This document shows, piece by piece, positions 46,355 to 58,935 of a DNA stretch of 64,000 nt (the stretch's first letter is position 1; each line of letters begins with the position of its first letter). The notes beneath the pieces are model-generated. The model was given only the letters and a program-made list of their open reading frames with translations. It searched no databases and was not told the DNA's origin. A program made the translations under genes and the position numbers. Source of the stretch: Heterobasidion occidentale (lineage: Eukaryota; Basidiomycota; Agaricomycetes; Russulales; Bondarzewiaceae); NCBI GenBank assembly GCA_039111635.1, contig JBCAQO010000002.1:3410001-3474000 (forward strand). The letters are read 5' to 3'.

Positions 46355-49300
46355 GGCTGATCATTTATTGGTTTTCCGATGTTCGCGCCGTTCTTGAGCA
46401 CCTCATCAACAAGGTTGCATTTTTTGTGTGTGCAGTTGGTTTCTGAATGTGTAGTGCGACAGGCTGCCCCAGACGCGGAGCGCCAGGTCGAGCCCTGCTA
46501 GGGCAGCGATTATATGTTTCGTCGCAAGTTGATTTCAGGCCTCAGAATGCAGCGTTTATGATCGCACTCATTTTGAGTCAAATCCCTCATGCCCTAGATG
46601 ACCTCATAATCATCCTGTTGAAACTGAAACTGGAGTGAATTCGCTTTCCTCAAACTCTGGCGTCGTAGGCCTGCGGAACGCAGCTTCAATTTTCGTATGT
46701 CACTCCATGAACCAAGGCCGCAGTCGGCACGATAGCGCGAATACATCACAGTCGCTGGTCGGAGCGGACGCACGTCGGGGAGCACACACCTCACCGAACA
46801 ATCTCGTCAAGGAGATCCCATATCGACTGGCACACGCTATATAACAACGTGCACGCGTAAAAGCGCCTTCAAGGGTCTGGCGCGCGACGAGATACACAGA
46901 TACGGATTCATAAGAGAGACGGCGACGGAGGCTGCGGCAACGACAGAAATCAACCCTTCCATTACCGTGGGAGTTACAGCTCCCGAAGGGCGATATCCCA
47001 TACGAGATATATGGAGACGCAGCGAGTCGGGCCTCGAGCATCGTCCGGAAGTTGACCGCGAATGCCGCACCTGGCCGAGTCCAGTTCCAGACCCACACGG
47101 ACGAGGTTACGATGTCGCAACCGGATGCGGATGTCTCATGCCAGCCGTCTCTCGTTGTCTTGGAGCATCGCGCCAGGCAGGGTCGAAAGGCACGTATGGC
47201 CCTGCACGGGCCTCCTGGCAGTTCGCCGACGTCGTCGGGTTCTGTCGATACGGCATTCGTGATCCCCTACTATCGTGCTCGAATTCGGGAATGGAGTATT
47301 AGATGATTCGCGTCCTTCGCGCTCAGGGAAGTGCACAGATGCCTGATGAAGCTTGAGCGGGATGGAGAAGGATAACGAGAGCTACGTTGGCCGTCCCGTC
47401 AAACCCTGGTTCGTCCAAACGCGTCGATCGGGCATGCCGAGGTGGTTCAAGGCCAATGCGGATATCACAGCAGACGGCCAGCGGCCGGCAGATGATCGGA
47501 GTCTGAGCATGCAGCATTCGACGTGCATGTTGTACGGACGTTCGTGTACGCGTCGCTTGGGTAGAGTTTAGCAATTGGGCTATTCGCGCACTAGATGCAC
47601 ACTCACCGAGCGATCATGGACATATCGACCTGGTCCACGATCATATGCCCGAAGCCCCGAGTTGAGTGTTTATATCATCTACACGCATATGTGCAATGAG
47701 GGATCACGGCGTTGCATTGATCAGCGATTGAGGAGTTGAAAGACCCGACGTTGAATATTGGACACTAAACGAGTAACAAAGATGCAATCGGTATGCAGAG
47801 CAGCTCGCCTATTGAGCATGTGCGTCTTACTTACTCAACAGATGATGAATCGAGTCCAAATGCGCGGTGCCACGGCATACGCGATGTTACGTTTTGCTCG
47901 GGCCTTGAGACCGAGCCAGCGGTAGGTATCAATCGAGGACGGGGTACGCGAGGGCCAAGAATTCCTAAATATAAGCTTGTTCGTGCGCGAAAGAACGGTC
48001 TTCCATTTGACTCGAGGCTGATGAAGCGCACATAGGGACCAACATGCGTGCTGATGCGTACGTCCTACGAAGACGCGAACCTGTCCACCTGTCTGGGATG
48101 TATGTGGGTATGTTAGCGTGTGTCAGCCGACGACTATGCACATGTACCACCTATCCTCCACAGGGGCTATCTGGAGACGATCCGGTTACTGCACGAACGT
48201 GCGTGTGCAGCGGACATTCGCGGACGAGGTCTTCTTCCCTGAGCCTGCTTGGACATGCCATTGCGTCAAGGATGGATTCAGACAACTGGTAACCGGCAAG
48301 CGTAAATGACGAATGACTCACCGACCTCAGAAGCTCGGGCCACGGAAAAGCGCGAAATCAGCTACACGCGACTTTCAGATAATCTTTGCATCTGGCATCG
48401 CATCCCGAGATGCATCCCGCGATGGATGACCACATCTTGATCAGACGCGATCAAGGTTTTGCAATCTGCTCACGCCTCGAGGCTCGCACAGAGATGGCGG
48501 GGAGATGCGCGGGGAGCGGTTCCACGATTCGTGGATCTTATCAAGGTCCGAGCACGAAGCTCCGAGGAGGGATCGCAGTTGATAATGAGCTGATAATGAG
48601 GACCGCACAACAGGGAAGATGAGAGAAATGTCGGCGAAAGCGCGATGGGAAGCACGATACTCGACATCTCGTCGCGGATCTCCGCAGCAGAACGACAGAC
48701 ACAACAGGCGATTCCTGCGCGCATGGTCTCGAGGCCGGAAACCGTGGCGTACACGAGCCGTGGCGCATGGGCAAGATGGCGAGGATGGAGAGACCTCGGA
48801 GCTGCGCAGGCCCGACGTGCGAGCCACATGCGCGCAGACGTCTGCATGCTTTCGGGTCGCAGACACGAACGCTGGGAGTGTGCTCCCTCCTGCGAGGGCG
48901 GGGCAAACACATGATCTGCAGCTATTCATGCGCATCGGGATCCGGCCGCTGGCAGTAGACACTATCGGCATGAGAGCGCACACGCACACGCCTGTGCGGC
49001 TATACCGCGGTCGTGGTAGTGGACCTTGGGGTTGAGTATATGCGCATATGCGCACCCGTGCATGTGAAAGTTCGCAAGAGAGGACGCATTTGCGCCAGCT
49101 AGCCAGGTATGTCAAGGATCGCGATATGATTGATTGATTGGTGGCGTGCGGCGCAGGCTGGGGTTGACATTCTGGGAAACGTGGAAGTTTAGTCGAGAGA
49201 ACCATTTACGCTAAGCTGAGGACTAAAGCCTGACGTACCTCCCCCACATCCCCCGCATCGTCATCGATGTGCTGCATTCACGCGCAAACGACGGTCAACC

Positions 49301-52300
49301 CTTATTTGGCGTCCGGCATCTATTTCAAATCCCGCAACACGTCCACTCTAACCAACCGCGACGCTATAGCAGGCTATAGCACGATCCTCGCGATGTTCCT
49401 CCATTTTCTGCGCTAGCAAGCAGCAAATCAATCGCGACTCCGCACCCGCCGCACAGACCCGCACTCACGTCCGTTCTTTCGCCACGGCCATCCGCCCGTC
49501 GGATTTTCTTTCTCCTCGATTCGGCACGTCGGACGTGGCGGTCACCTGCACCCCTCGGATGATATCGTGGTGGTCTTTTGACTTTCATGAGCAATGGCCT
49601 CAAATCAGACTTCCTTGCCCCAAGGCTCTCCGCGTCAACTGTCCACAAGGGATACTGGCGTCATGCCGGGATAACACAAACACTCTATCTCGTAAAGTGA
49701 AATCCGGTCGTCCGAGATTGTTATCGACTGTACAGCGACACAGGGCCGCGTACGTGGAAGGCATCTGCTGCTCGGTCCTTCGTCCGCCACTGCTCGCAAA
49801 CGGCTAATAGCAGCCCCAACTGCTCACAAGGTCCTGTCTAGCTGCGTTCCTTCTAGAGTCGGGACGCGCGCCCGTCCTTGGCCCTCTCGAAAGCCCCGGA
49901 TATGCGTCTATCTATCTATGTGCCTACTGGCCCACGTCTTTGGGCTCCGTCGGCTCTGAAGCCCCTCCAGGCCGACGCCGCTGCCCAATATTGGACGAAC
50001 AGAGATCTGAACGCATCACGATAGATCACGATCCACCGCAGATAAACGCGTACGTGAGCAGTATGAATCAGCAGTCGCTGACTAATGGCGAGCTGACTCT
50101 CGTCGACCGACATCACGCCAGTGTTGGCATTGCCAGAGCTTTCCAGCAAGATACTGATACGATGCGCGGCCGTATGGAGTAACGGCATGTTATTACTGTG
50201 TTGCCCGTAAGCCGTGGCGATTCGTGGCGCATCTGCCGTCTCGAGATGAGTAAGCCTGCAACTCTCTAGATAGACTCTAGCCTGCCCGTGCTGCCCTGCA
50301 GGCATGCGGCCTCACAGGATTGCTCAGCTGAACTCTCGCTCGCTCGCTCAGCATTTGTTCAGATATGCAAGCTGAGGCTGCATGACTCGACACGGATCTT
50401 GCCTGCCCATCAGATCCGTCGGCTGCTGAACCAGTCCGACATCCTAGCTCCTGCCAGCCCTGGTGACAGACAGACGCTCGCCGCTGGAAAAGATGCGATA
50501 CGGAGTCCGAAAGCGCTGGACAAGGCCATCGAGTCGTCTGGCTTGAATACGCGCCCGCGAACAAGACCATCCATCCATATGCGGAGCGACATCGCGGTCA
50601 GGCCACTACTCCACCGACATGGCACCCCCGCACAAACAAGCAGCTCGCTCCTCCGCTTGTCGAGGGGTTTGGAACACGATCGCCAACCTGTTTAGGCTCC
50701 GCCTCGCCACACTGGCGCGCACAACACTGTAACTTGCCGATTGAGGAAACAGGATCTGAATCCGAGCCCGAGCCCGCGATCGGGTTTCCTATACGGGCGA
50801 GCAGTCTGACTGGGGCCACTCGGGGCGTGTGTCATCGTCAAGCGCACCTCCAGGGGCCTGTCGACGTCATCGGTGCGCGCTGTCCTCTTGTTCCACGACG
50901 GCTGCCAGTTGGGTGCCACGCTTGTGTCCGCGGTTTGAAACCCGGGCCATTAGCCAATCCCACGAGCAGGTGGGAGCCCCCTAGAGGCCGGCCTCGCCGG
51001 GCACCTTTCGACGAATCGCAGGCGCGGTGAAGGTCCGAGGATGCTTCCGCGAGACGGCGCACAGCGTCGGACTACATAAGCGCTGCGCCCATTCACTGGC
51101 AGGGGCTATCAGTCCTAGTCGCAGATGGCGCGCCGCATCGGCGCGGTGTCGCGCGATGAAATAAATACTTGTGTTTTGTGGCCATCGTACGACCTGCATT
51201 ATCGCGCGCTGCGCGCCCGACGTGCCCAGTGCAGCTTCCGCGAACGGCTGCAGATCCGTATGTGTAGGTTTGGCGATCGCAGGGTGCCGCGCCGTGGCGT
51301 CATAACGATAGCGAGGAACCGTGATCGCCCGCTGTGTATGTGTGTGTCTGTGTGGGGGGGATCGAGCGCGCGATCGCAGCGCTGCGATGGACTGCAGACG
51401 TCGAGCGCGTGCGCGGGTGCGGTTAGGTGCTGTTCTTCGCCAGGCTGCGCGCATCGCAGGCGGCCCCACGACCCCATGGCTCTGGAAAGCTGAGCTCTGA
51501 CTGCAGAAGGAAGTGCAGCCAGTGGAGTGAGCGGGCGTAATGCGCCTGCGATGCATCGATGACCGCCTGCAGACCAAACGCGTCCACGTAGGTACGCAGG
51601 TAAAGCTGCATGCACGAGCAAGAAGTACATAAGTTACAGGCAAGCGTGAAGCCCCACCGACCGAGGGAGGCAGACGTCATCGAGCCTGGGGCGGTCTGAA
51701 TCCACTTGAACGTTTGAGGTCATTCGAGGTCGAGCATCTCGAATCTCAGAATCTGCAGTGGCCCACAGCCACTCTGAGAGCGCGGGGGCCGCATACGTCG
51801 ATGCCGCAGATCCAGCTGGAATGACGAAGGTGCCACGCTGTGCCACTGGGCATGACGGAAGTTTTGACGAAGGAGGCGTTGATCGCACTAAGTCGATGCT
51901 TGAGGCCTGAGGCCTTGTGGATTGACCGGGACTACCCAGTGAAAAAGGCCCACGGCGTTCTCAGGCGTTGGCGTTGGCCCGTCCGACTTGCTCCGCCTCC
52001 CGCGGGGAGTGAGTTTGAGTGGGTCGACCATGTGTGTTCTAAGACGGAGACTCGCACGCTCCGGAAAATTCTCGTCGCACACAGCTTTTCTTGATGAGAC
52101 AATATGTTCGCAGTGAGACACACGGAGGAGAGTAAGCATGACAATAATCTTCATAATTCTTTTTACTCGTTCGTTCGTTCGTTCGTCTTCTTCGTATCGT
52201 AACACGTCCGCGCATACACCCTAAGTATGTAGGTATCCGTATGTAGGTCTTCTTCGTCGACGTCGACTCGTCGTCATGCTATAACCAATCAACCAATCAA

Positions 52301-53090
52301 AAAAAATATAAGCAGCACAGATCGCGGGGAATCGGAAATAAAGCAGCGCGAGCAGCGAAGGGAAACGAAAACAGGGTTCAAAACAGTTCACAGACAGAAA
52401 GCGAACGCGGGCAATGGACAGTGGGAGGTAGCTGGTGGGGATAAAACGGGAAGGGTGGGAAGGGGGGATAGGGACAGGAACAGGAACGGAAGCGTATGTG
52501 CAATGATGAATGGGATGGGATCAACGGGCGGGAAAACACATATGTACTGACGGGGCAATCCCGCGACTGCCCGTCCAGAGCCCCGTGGTGGCCGACTCGA
52601 TGGAGGCAAAGCAGAGCTTGAGGGGTAAATATATAGATGCGCGCGCGCGAGGACCTAATGGGGCCGCGGACGCGATCGAATACGGGCCCTTCGCGAAACT
52701 TGAAGGCGGGAGAGCCAGTGGGGATAGAGGGCGGAGCGCGGCCGCAGGCTGCGCGCATAAGAGGAACAGAAAGGAGACGGAGACGGGAACGGAGAGAAGC
52801 AGAGGGCGTCGCGATCCGGGTATGGAAGAGGTCGTCTCGAGACATAACATATCCGCCCGCGCGCGTGCTTTCATTTTGTCGCTGCGCGTGCGGGGGTCAA
52901 TGCGTGTGCGAAGCGCGTCGCGGGCCACGGCGCGCAGGTATGCGCGTGCACGCGGGAGCCGCGAGCGCAAACGCGATGGGGTGGATTGGTGGGCATATTG
53001 GGCCAGGAGAGCCAGGAGCCAAAGAGAGACCGGTCAGGCCAGACAAAGTCGGGGCCGGGAGCGGGCTGGCGCGGCGGCTGGCATCGAAGG
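46355..53090. other. Gene-poor stretch, 6.7 kb
   Basis: Many open frames of 60-254 codons occur on both strands, but they overlap each other, their translations are rich in Arg/Ser/Pro, and none shows a conserved motif, a plausible spliced series or a transposon domain. CpG-containing words are frequent. I see no reverse transcriptase, transposase, long terminal repeat or tRNA. The stretch could be a decayed mobile-element island, long non-coding DNA or home to fast-evolving genes. Confidence 0.4.
52166..52186 (+). repeat. Short TCGT tandem repeat
   Basis: About five TCGT units in a row, followed by CTTCTTCG and, further on, GTCGACGTCGACTCGTCGTC. An ordinary microsatellite in gene-free sequence. 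Confidence 0.8.
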
Positions 53091-53942
53091 TCATGTACTG
53101 CTGTGGATTTTGCGTCGCAGCTTGCGCTGGGCGCGGAAGATGGTGAAGCGCAGGCTGAGGGAGAGTGCCTGCCACTGGCGGCGGAACTGTTGGCCACAGG
53201 TGGGGCTGCAGCGAGGCGGGTCAACAGCTGTGGCATGGGGCGAAAAGAGACATGGGGCAACTCACGTCCACTCTGGGGTCTCAGTGCGCGTCGGGGTGTA
53301 CTCAGACTTGGTCTGCGGCTCCTCTTCCAACATGGCAGGGCTCTCGTGCTCCTCCTCGACGAACCAGGCCGTCTCGCGGCGAGTCTCGCTCTTGGAGCGC
53401 AGCTTGCGGCGAACGCGCTTCTCCTTGGTCTCCGCGGGCGTGCTGGCGTCGTCGTTGAAGGGACTACGCGAGTACTGGTAGTGGTTGTAGGAGGGGATGG
53501 TTGTGGCACGGCGCGGAGGCTCGTGTGAGCGGCGACGGATGTCGCGAGCGGCAGCGCGGAGGCGCGCGCGCTCGTCGAACGCGTCTGCGTCGTAGGCGTA
53601 GGCATCCTCGTCCTGGGTCGTGAAAGTTTCATCATCGTCATCGTGATAGCGCTCCCATGTGGGCCGACGACGGGACGGGAGGTCGCGAGCGTGCACAGCG
53701 GGGAAGTCGCGGTAGTCGGGGTCATGAAGGTCTCCGTGGTGGTCGACGTAGACAGATGTGGGAGACGAGGAAGAAGAAGAGGAGGAATAAGAAGGGTCGA
53801 GAAGGCGGGAGATGTCGGCTGCGCGAGAAGAGGGAGAATATTTGCCGGGGTGGGAAGAGTAGTTGGAATGGCGTTTGTTGGAAGGGAAGATGGGGGAAGG
53901 GGAAGAACGCATGGGGACGTCGTATTCGAAAGCAGGGGACAT
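53091..53942 (-). CDS. Small hypothetical protein, disordered with basic C-terminal helix
   Basis: Two exons read leftward from ATG 53942 to TGA at 53091, about 270 residues. Exon 1 (to about 53.27 kb) encodes a disordered, Ser- and Asp-rich protein (DDDDETFTTQDEDAYAYDAD) with an Arg-rich patch (RLRAAARDIRRRSHEPPRR). Splicing with a GTGAGT donor and a GCTGCAG acceptor joins TPEWT to PTCGQQFRRQWQALSLSLRF, followed by TIFRAQRKLRRKIHSST and stop. The C-terminal 35 residues look like an amphipathic basic helix and are the best ordered part. No named family was recognised. It stands alone in a gene-poor region, preceded by the pyrimidine-rich tract. Confidence 0.6.
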
Positions 53943-54159
53943 GGTCTGGGGGAAGAAAGCCAGACGGAGGAGAGGAGAGGTCAGGGAGTTGTTTAAATGG
54001 GTCGCTGTGGCGGAGGAGGACGAGGGGCGGGAACTTACGTCGGCTAAAGGAAGAATTGTTTCAGCTAGTGGTAGGGGGGGACGGTTGTGGCGTCGAGGTC
54101 TGGTCGGTGGGTCGTATTGTGTCTGACGAGGCCTGTGAGTGAGAGGGGAGAGGGGCCCC
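53943..54159 (-). promoter_or_regulatory. Upstream region of the 53.1-53.9 kb gene
   Basis: Immediately upstream of ATG 53942 the minus strand is C/T-rich near the start codon. Going further upstream the bias flips, and the plus strand becomes pyrimidine-rich from about 54160. No TATA box was recognised. Confidence 0.35.
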
Positions 54160-54960
54160 CGTCTTTATATCACACCTCGCCCAATCGTCCGCCAGGCGCA
54201 TGCACCCCGCCCCGTCCCCGGGCTCGACCCACCTCTTCCCATATCCGGTCGCTCCTTCAATTCTCCATTCAGCCAATCTCTCCGTCATCTCCCGGCCCTT
54301 CCTCGGCCTCTCTCTCTCTCGACTCTCCTCCTCTTCGTGTCCTCTTCGGCGCCTCGTACCGCGTCTTCTCCCTCCTTCCAAGACGCCCGTTCCACCCACT
54401 CCGGCATCGGCTCATCCCCACCTCCTGCCTCACACTCTCCCGACCGTGTCCTATTCCCAGCTCAACGCCGCTCCTGCGCCCTGCGCACCAGCGCTCGCAT
54501 ACACAAAGCACCCGCTTGCCTATTCCAGCCTCAGTCTCAATCTTGCCTTGCCACTCCCTCCCTTGTCCCCCCCCCCCCTCCACCCCGCATCCTGACAAAT
54601 CCCACCTCCCTGCCTTCTCAGTATCCCTAGACACTTTCCAAGCTCCTGCCCCATGACTATCTTGTTCCCCCAACCCACCCGCGCCCGAGTATGACTCCTC
54701 TCCCTGCCTCTGTCATCCCTCTCTTGTTAATCCAAACCCCGTGTCGGCGCTTCTCTCCGACCAGTTCGTCCAATCTCAGACCCACCTACCCACCACGGAC
54801 CCTTTCCCCCCGTAAGGCCGCGCAGGCCCAACCGCACCCCTTGCCGGCCCGCAGCGCTCACCACCTTCAGCCAATCGCGCGCCAATCCAATCCGTCTTAG
54901 CGCCCGCTCGGCTCAGTCTCTTGCCGTCTCTGCTTTTCTCGCGGAGTCTCAATCAGTTAC
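54160..54960 (+). repeat. Long pyrimidine-rich tract
   Basis: About 800 bp in which the plus strand is dominated by C and T, including a C12 run near 54567-54578. Three overlapping open frames on the plus strand read as Ser/Pro/Leu-rich and one on the minus strand as Gly/Arg/Glu-rich, as expected from composition alone. I therefore do not call a gene. The tract could form triplex or other non-B DNA. Confidence 0.6.
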
Positions 54961-57900
54961 CGCATCTGGTTGCCCCCAGTCCCAGACCTCCACAACCCGT
55001 GCCTGGTCTCTCCGCCAACCGTAACTCGTGAAAAATTTCAAAAAAATCTCATGGTCCTCTCAGAGCATGGACCGACGGCGGCGTGCGCTGCGCGGGCTCT
55101 GTACACACGGCCGCCCAGGTGCGCGCGGACTCCCGACTCGCGAGGGACGCACGCGTCACCACGGGGATCAAGGGACCAGGCGCTCCATGCGCCACGTATG
55201 TCTATGCAAATCTGAGAATTAGCGCATTCGGCGCTCTCTTCTAGCAGCTTGCAATTGGCTACAGCTGCTTGCTAACTAAATATCATCTGGTGTTATAATC
55301 CATGGGGACTTGACTAGCGACTTCACAGGATGCCGCTGTAGCTTGACGCTGACGCCTGCCAGGGTACGCACTAGAGGCTGGCGCGCGGAGCGGCGGCCCG
55401 CCGAACACGGAGCTCCGTGCTATGAACTCCTCGACTTTGAGGACGGGGAGGGGCGTCCTCAGCGTCCCGTCTTCATTAACACAGGCGCCAACGCATGGAT
55501 TCTCGTCGTGCTCACTGGCGCCTTCCTGAACTTTCGAGCGGCATCTCAAGCGGGTCTCCACGGGTGTGGTCGACACGCGCTTGCTCTCGCGGGAGGTGCC
55601 GGTCCCGTCGATGGCGCCGTCGCGCTTCTCCCGGTTCGCAAGGTGCCCGACCTCATCGTGTGCGCCTCCAGGCGCCATGAACACGACAATCGACCCTTCC
55701 TTTCCCTCCCGAGCCTTCTTCCTCCGCGTCTACCCACCACGCCCGGCATCTTGCATCCTGCATTCGATTCCACGCGTCAATCCGCCTGGCATCTTCAATC
55801 TGCCCTCTCCAATCTTTCGCGTCGCTTCCTGATCCTGATCTATGAACGCACGCTCCACCCACGCTGCGCTGTGCCCACGGCTCACGGCCGAACCCGAGCC
55901 CGAGTTCGCGACCCACACACTTGACGCCCGTATGTATGTGCGATAAACGCTCTCAATGGATGCATCGTGCGGCGCCGCATTTGGGTCTTCATCGTCGCCA
56001 TCGGAATCGAATCGGAATCGGATCGACGTGACAGATTGGCCACCGATATAGCTCGCCCGCTCGCTCGCCACTGCTCGTTGCTCACGCTGCTGGCTTCTGT
56101 GTCCTGACGCCCGCGCTTGCCGGCTTCCTATACGTATGCACGCACGCACGTCAGCGAACCTGTGCGACGCCATAAATAACCGGTGGGTATTCGCCTGTGT
56201 ATGTCTGTGCTATATGCTGCATGTGGAGGCGAGTGGCGCCTGAAGAAGCCGGCGCTGAAAGTGGAGCGGATCGCGCAAAGCGTATCGTCGCTGCCGGCAT
56301 TCATGGTGTCATGCTTGCCACGATTGCTCGCTCGCTCGCTCGGCCTGCCCCACTCGCTGACGCCTTCGATGTGGGACCCTCGCCGACTTCGCTGTATTGC
56401 GGCCCATTGCGGTCATCGGGGATTCTGACGCTCGCGATCTCGCATGCACTCGCGGGGCGGCACTGTCTCCGCTGCTTCCCTTGCGCCCCTGTGGGGCTCG
56501 CAGGCCAAACCTGGCCTGCGTTCATCGAGCATGATCTGGATTTGGATACCGGCTGTGGGTTGGGGCAAGCCAAGATCGCGGGCCCCGATACCAGCGCGAG
56601 CAAGCATACAAGCGCGGGCGACGATTCGATTTCATGTAGCTCTTCTTGCTCGAATCGCGTGTGCATCTCTTGCTTTGACCTCCTCCATACTGCGGCGCCA
56701 GCAACGTCTCCCGAGGGAAGCGTGCTTCGCGGACAAAGCAAAGCTACGGCCACCGGGACGCGGTTGTAGCCTTGTCGTGCGGGCGACTAGAAGGCCTGTT
56801 GGCTTGCCGCTTTCATTTCGATGGGGACGGACGCCACGGTGCAGCTATGAGATGCGGCGAGCGCACATACACTAAGCAACGCCATGGGACAAAGCAAGTG
56901 GCGTCGATGTCATCCCGCGTGCGCTCGCTGACACTGGGCAGGATCTAATCTCACGCCACGCATGCATATATTTCGTAGGGCGTATGTACAACGCTTGATC
57001 GCACAATGTAATGCTTCTCTGCGTCATGACGCTCGACTGCCCATAGTTTCATTTCGCCATGGCGCTCAGGGGCTTCGGCTGAGGGGTGACCACGAGGTGC
57101 TTACACCGCGACGCTTTGTCCACAGCTGTAAGGCCATCATACAGGTGTACGTCGTTCTAGCAGCAAGCGACGCGACCCCGCATGTCCGTTCTGCGATCGG
57201 ACCAGGGGAAGCATATCTCAGTGCCGAGCTGGGGCCTGCTGCTCCTTTACGATACGATCTGCCTGCCCGCGTATCGTGATTGCGCGGAACCCGCGTCACA
57301 GGGCACCAGCGGTGAGCAAAACGCGACGATCATATGTCCGTGTGGAAAGTCAACGCTTACCGCTCCGTTACCTCGTAGGTACCGCACCGCGGCACACAAG
57401 GTGGCGAACGCGCGCGTTTTCCTGGGTCCGATGATATCTCCGTGCCTTCGACCGACGGCGAGCGCGCAAGCGAGTGGGCAGCTTGTGACTTTGGCGAGGC
57501 TGGCGAGCAGGCAGGCACGGCGCCGCGACGGCGATCCATCACGCCACGTTCGAAATCCGCCAACCTTGCGTGCCCGTGCGCGGGCAGGTGACCGACCTGC
57601 GCGCGGCGAGGCCCTACAGGTGGGTGGGTGGGTGTGCGCGCGCGTGCGCGTTTATGTCCTCGTCGCGTCGCGCTGCCCGGCGCGTGGCTGCCTCGAGGAC
57701 GGCGATGCGGCCTGTGCGGCGTGGGCTATGACGAAACGACGTCCCCGCACGCGTCTTCTCGAGGACATCGCGATAAGCAGCCGCATCTAATCAGCACGCA
57801 CGTCAATATGAAGGGCACGCGCGTAAGGAAGAGGAATAATCGTTGATAAATCCCGCGGCGCACATCGCAGCGCGCGCGTCCTCGCGCCGAATATCAGTGC

Positions 57901-58930
57901 GTGCATGCGTGCGTGCACGCCCCTAGGAAGGTCGATCGTCGCTTTTGGGGCCCCCGGAGTGTAGTTGGCCGCTGCCAGCCGCCGCTCTGTTCAGCTGACT
58001 GTTGAGCACGGCTTTGAAAGTAGGCGAGGCGACGATGGGCGTGCTGTGCAGGACCAATGGGTGTAGGTGGACGCTGCGCGACGAGCTCGGGCGCAAGGCC
58101 CGGCTGTGGCGAGAAGGATTCTAGATCCTAGGACACCGCTCGTGCAGATTCTGGGGACACAGCGAGGCCGTGGCGCCCGGGAAGGCGTGCGTGCACGCAG
58201 CCGGCGATGGGCAGGTAGATCTGCACGCGCGCCGCTCGAACGGGGGGGTGGGGTAGGGGCTAGTCGTTTACTTACGCAATGATGTGGCAGAGAAGGGCGG
58301 AACTGGTCTGCGCGGAATAGGAGGTCCTGGGTGGCCTGACATGCAGCTGATATTTCATTGGTGCGTAAGCTCCGGGATGCAGGAGAGTCAAGGCATAAAT
58401 TCACGCTGGGAGGGTGCGGTTTGCGGGTGTTGATGGCTCAGGTGTATATTTGGTGGTGCCAGACGGATCGACTGAGCAAGACGGATTCTTTGGAACGTCT
58501 GGGCGCTTGAATGCTCGATATTGGTGAGAAGGTCACTATCCTCGTATGTGCTGTAGTAGGAATGCAGCTTGGGCGTGGATAGCTCGAAGCTCGGATCGAG
58601 AGATTGGACCGCGCTGTCGTACCCAGCCCCCGTCGACTCGGAAAGCCTGTACTGGGTTTAGCAAGCGAGCGGATTCGATGTGGGCCTTCGAGGATGCACA
58701 GACCTGGCTGCGCAGGTTGATGAGCAGATGTTCGGAGCTGGGGGCATGAGACGCCCGTGCTTCAGCCGCGTCGACGCGTACGGCGCGCAGCGGCTCGGCT
58801 GCAGAAGCGCTGAGCGGGAGTTGTATTGTCGTGCGCATGCTAGGTCCTGCTGGTCATGGAACAATGGGTCCTAGGAATTGAAGATCCGCATAAGATGGGT
58901 CGCATTCGTTAATAGCCTAAGCCTACAGCG
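54961..58930. other. Gene-poor stretch, 4 kb
   Basis: No supported gene. Open frames of 60-204 codons overlap on both strands without conserved content. It contains purine-pyrimidine alternating runs (about 57619-57650, GTGGGTGGGTGGGTGTGCGC then CG-rich; and 57898-57920). The minus-strand frame 58536-58838 looks slightly more protein-like and might belong to the membrane-protein gene to the right. Confidence 0.4.
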
Positions 58931-58935
58931 AGGTG

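Noticed and set aside
48441..49205. 254-codon minus-strand open frame in the gene-poor island
   Set aside because: It overlaps several open frames on both strands, its translation is Arg/Ser/Cys-rich without motif or hydrophobic pattern, and no splice-linked partner was found.
54139..54656. Long plus-strand open frames (163-189 codons) rich in Ser and Pro
   Set aside because: Three overlapping frames are all open because the DNA is almost purely pyrimidine. The translations follow composition and none shows conserved features.
57600..57920. GT/GC alternating runs as a telomere-like or CRISPR-like array
   Set aside because: There are no regular units or spacers. It is simple alternating sequence with Z-DNA potential at most.
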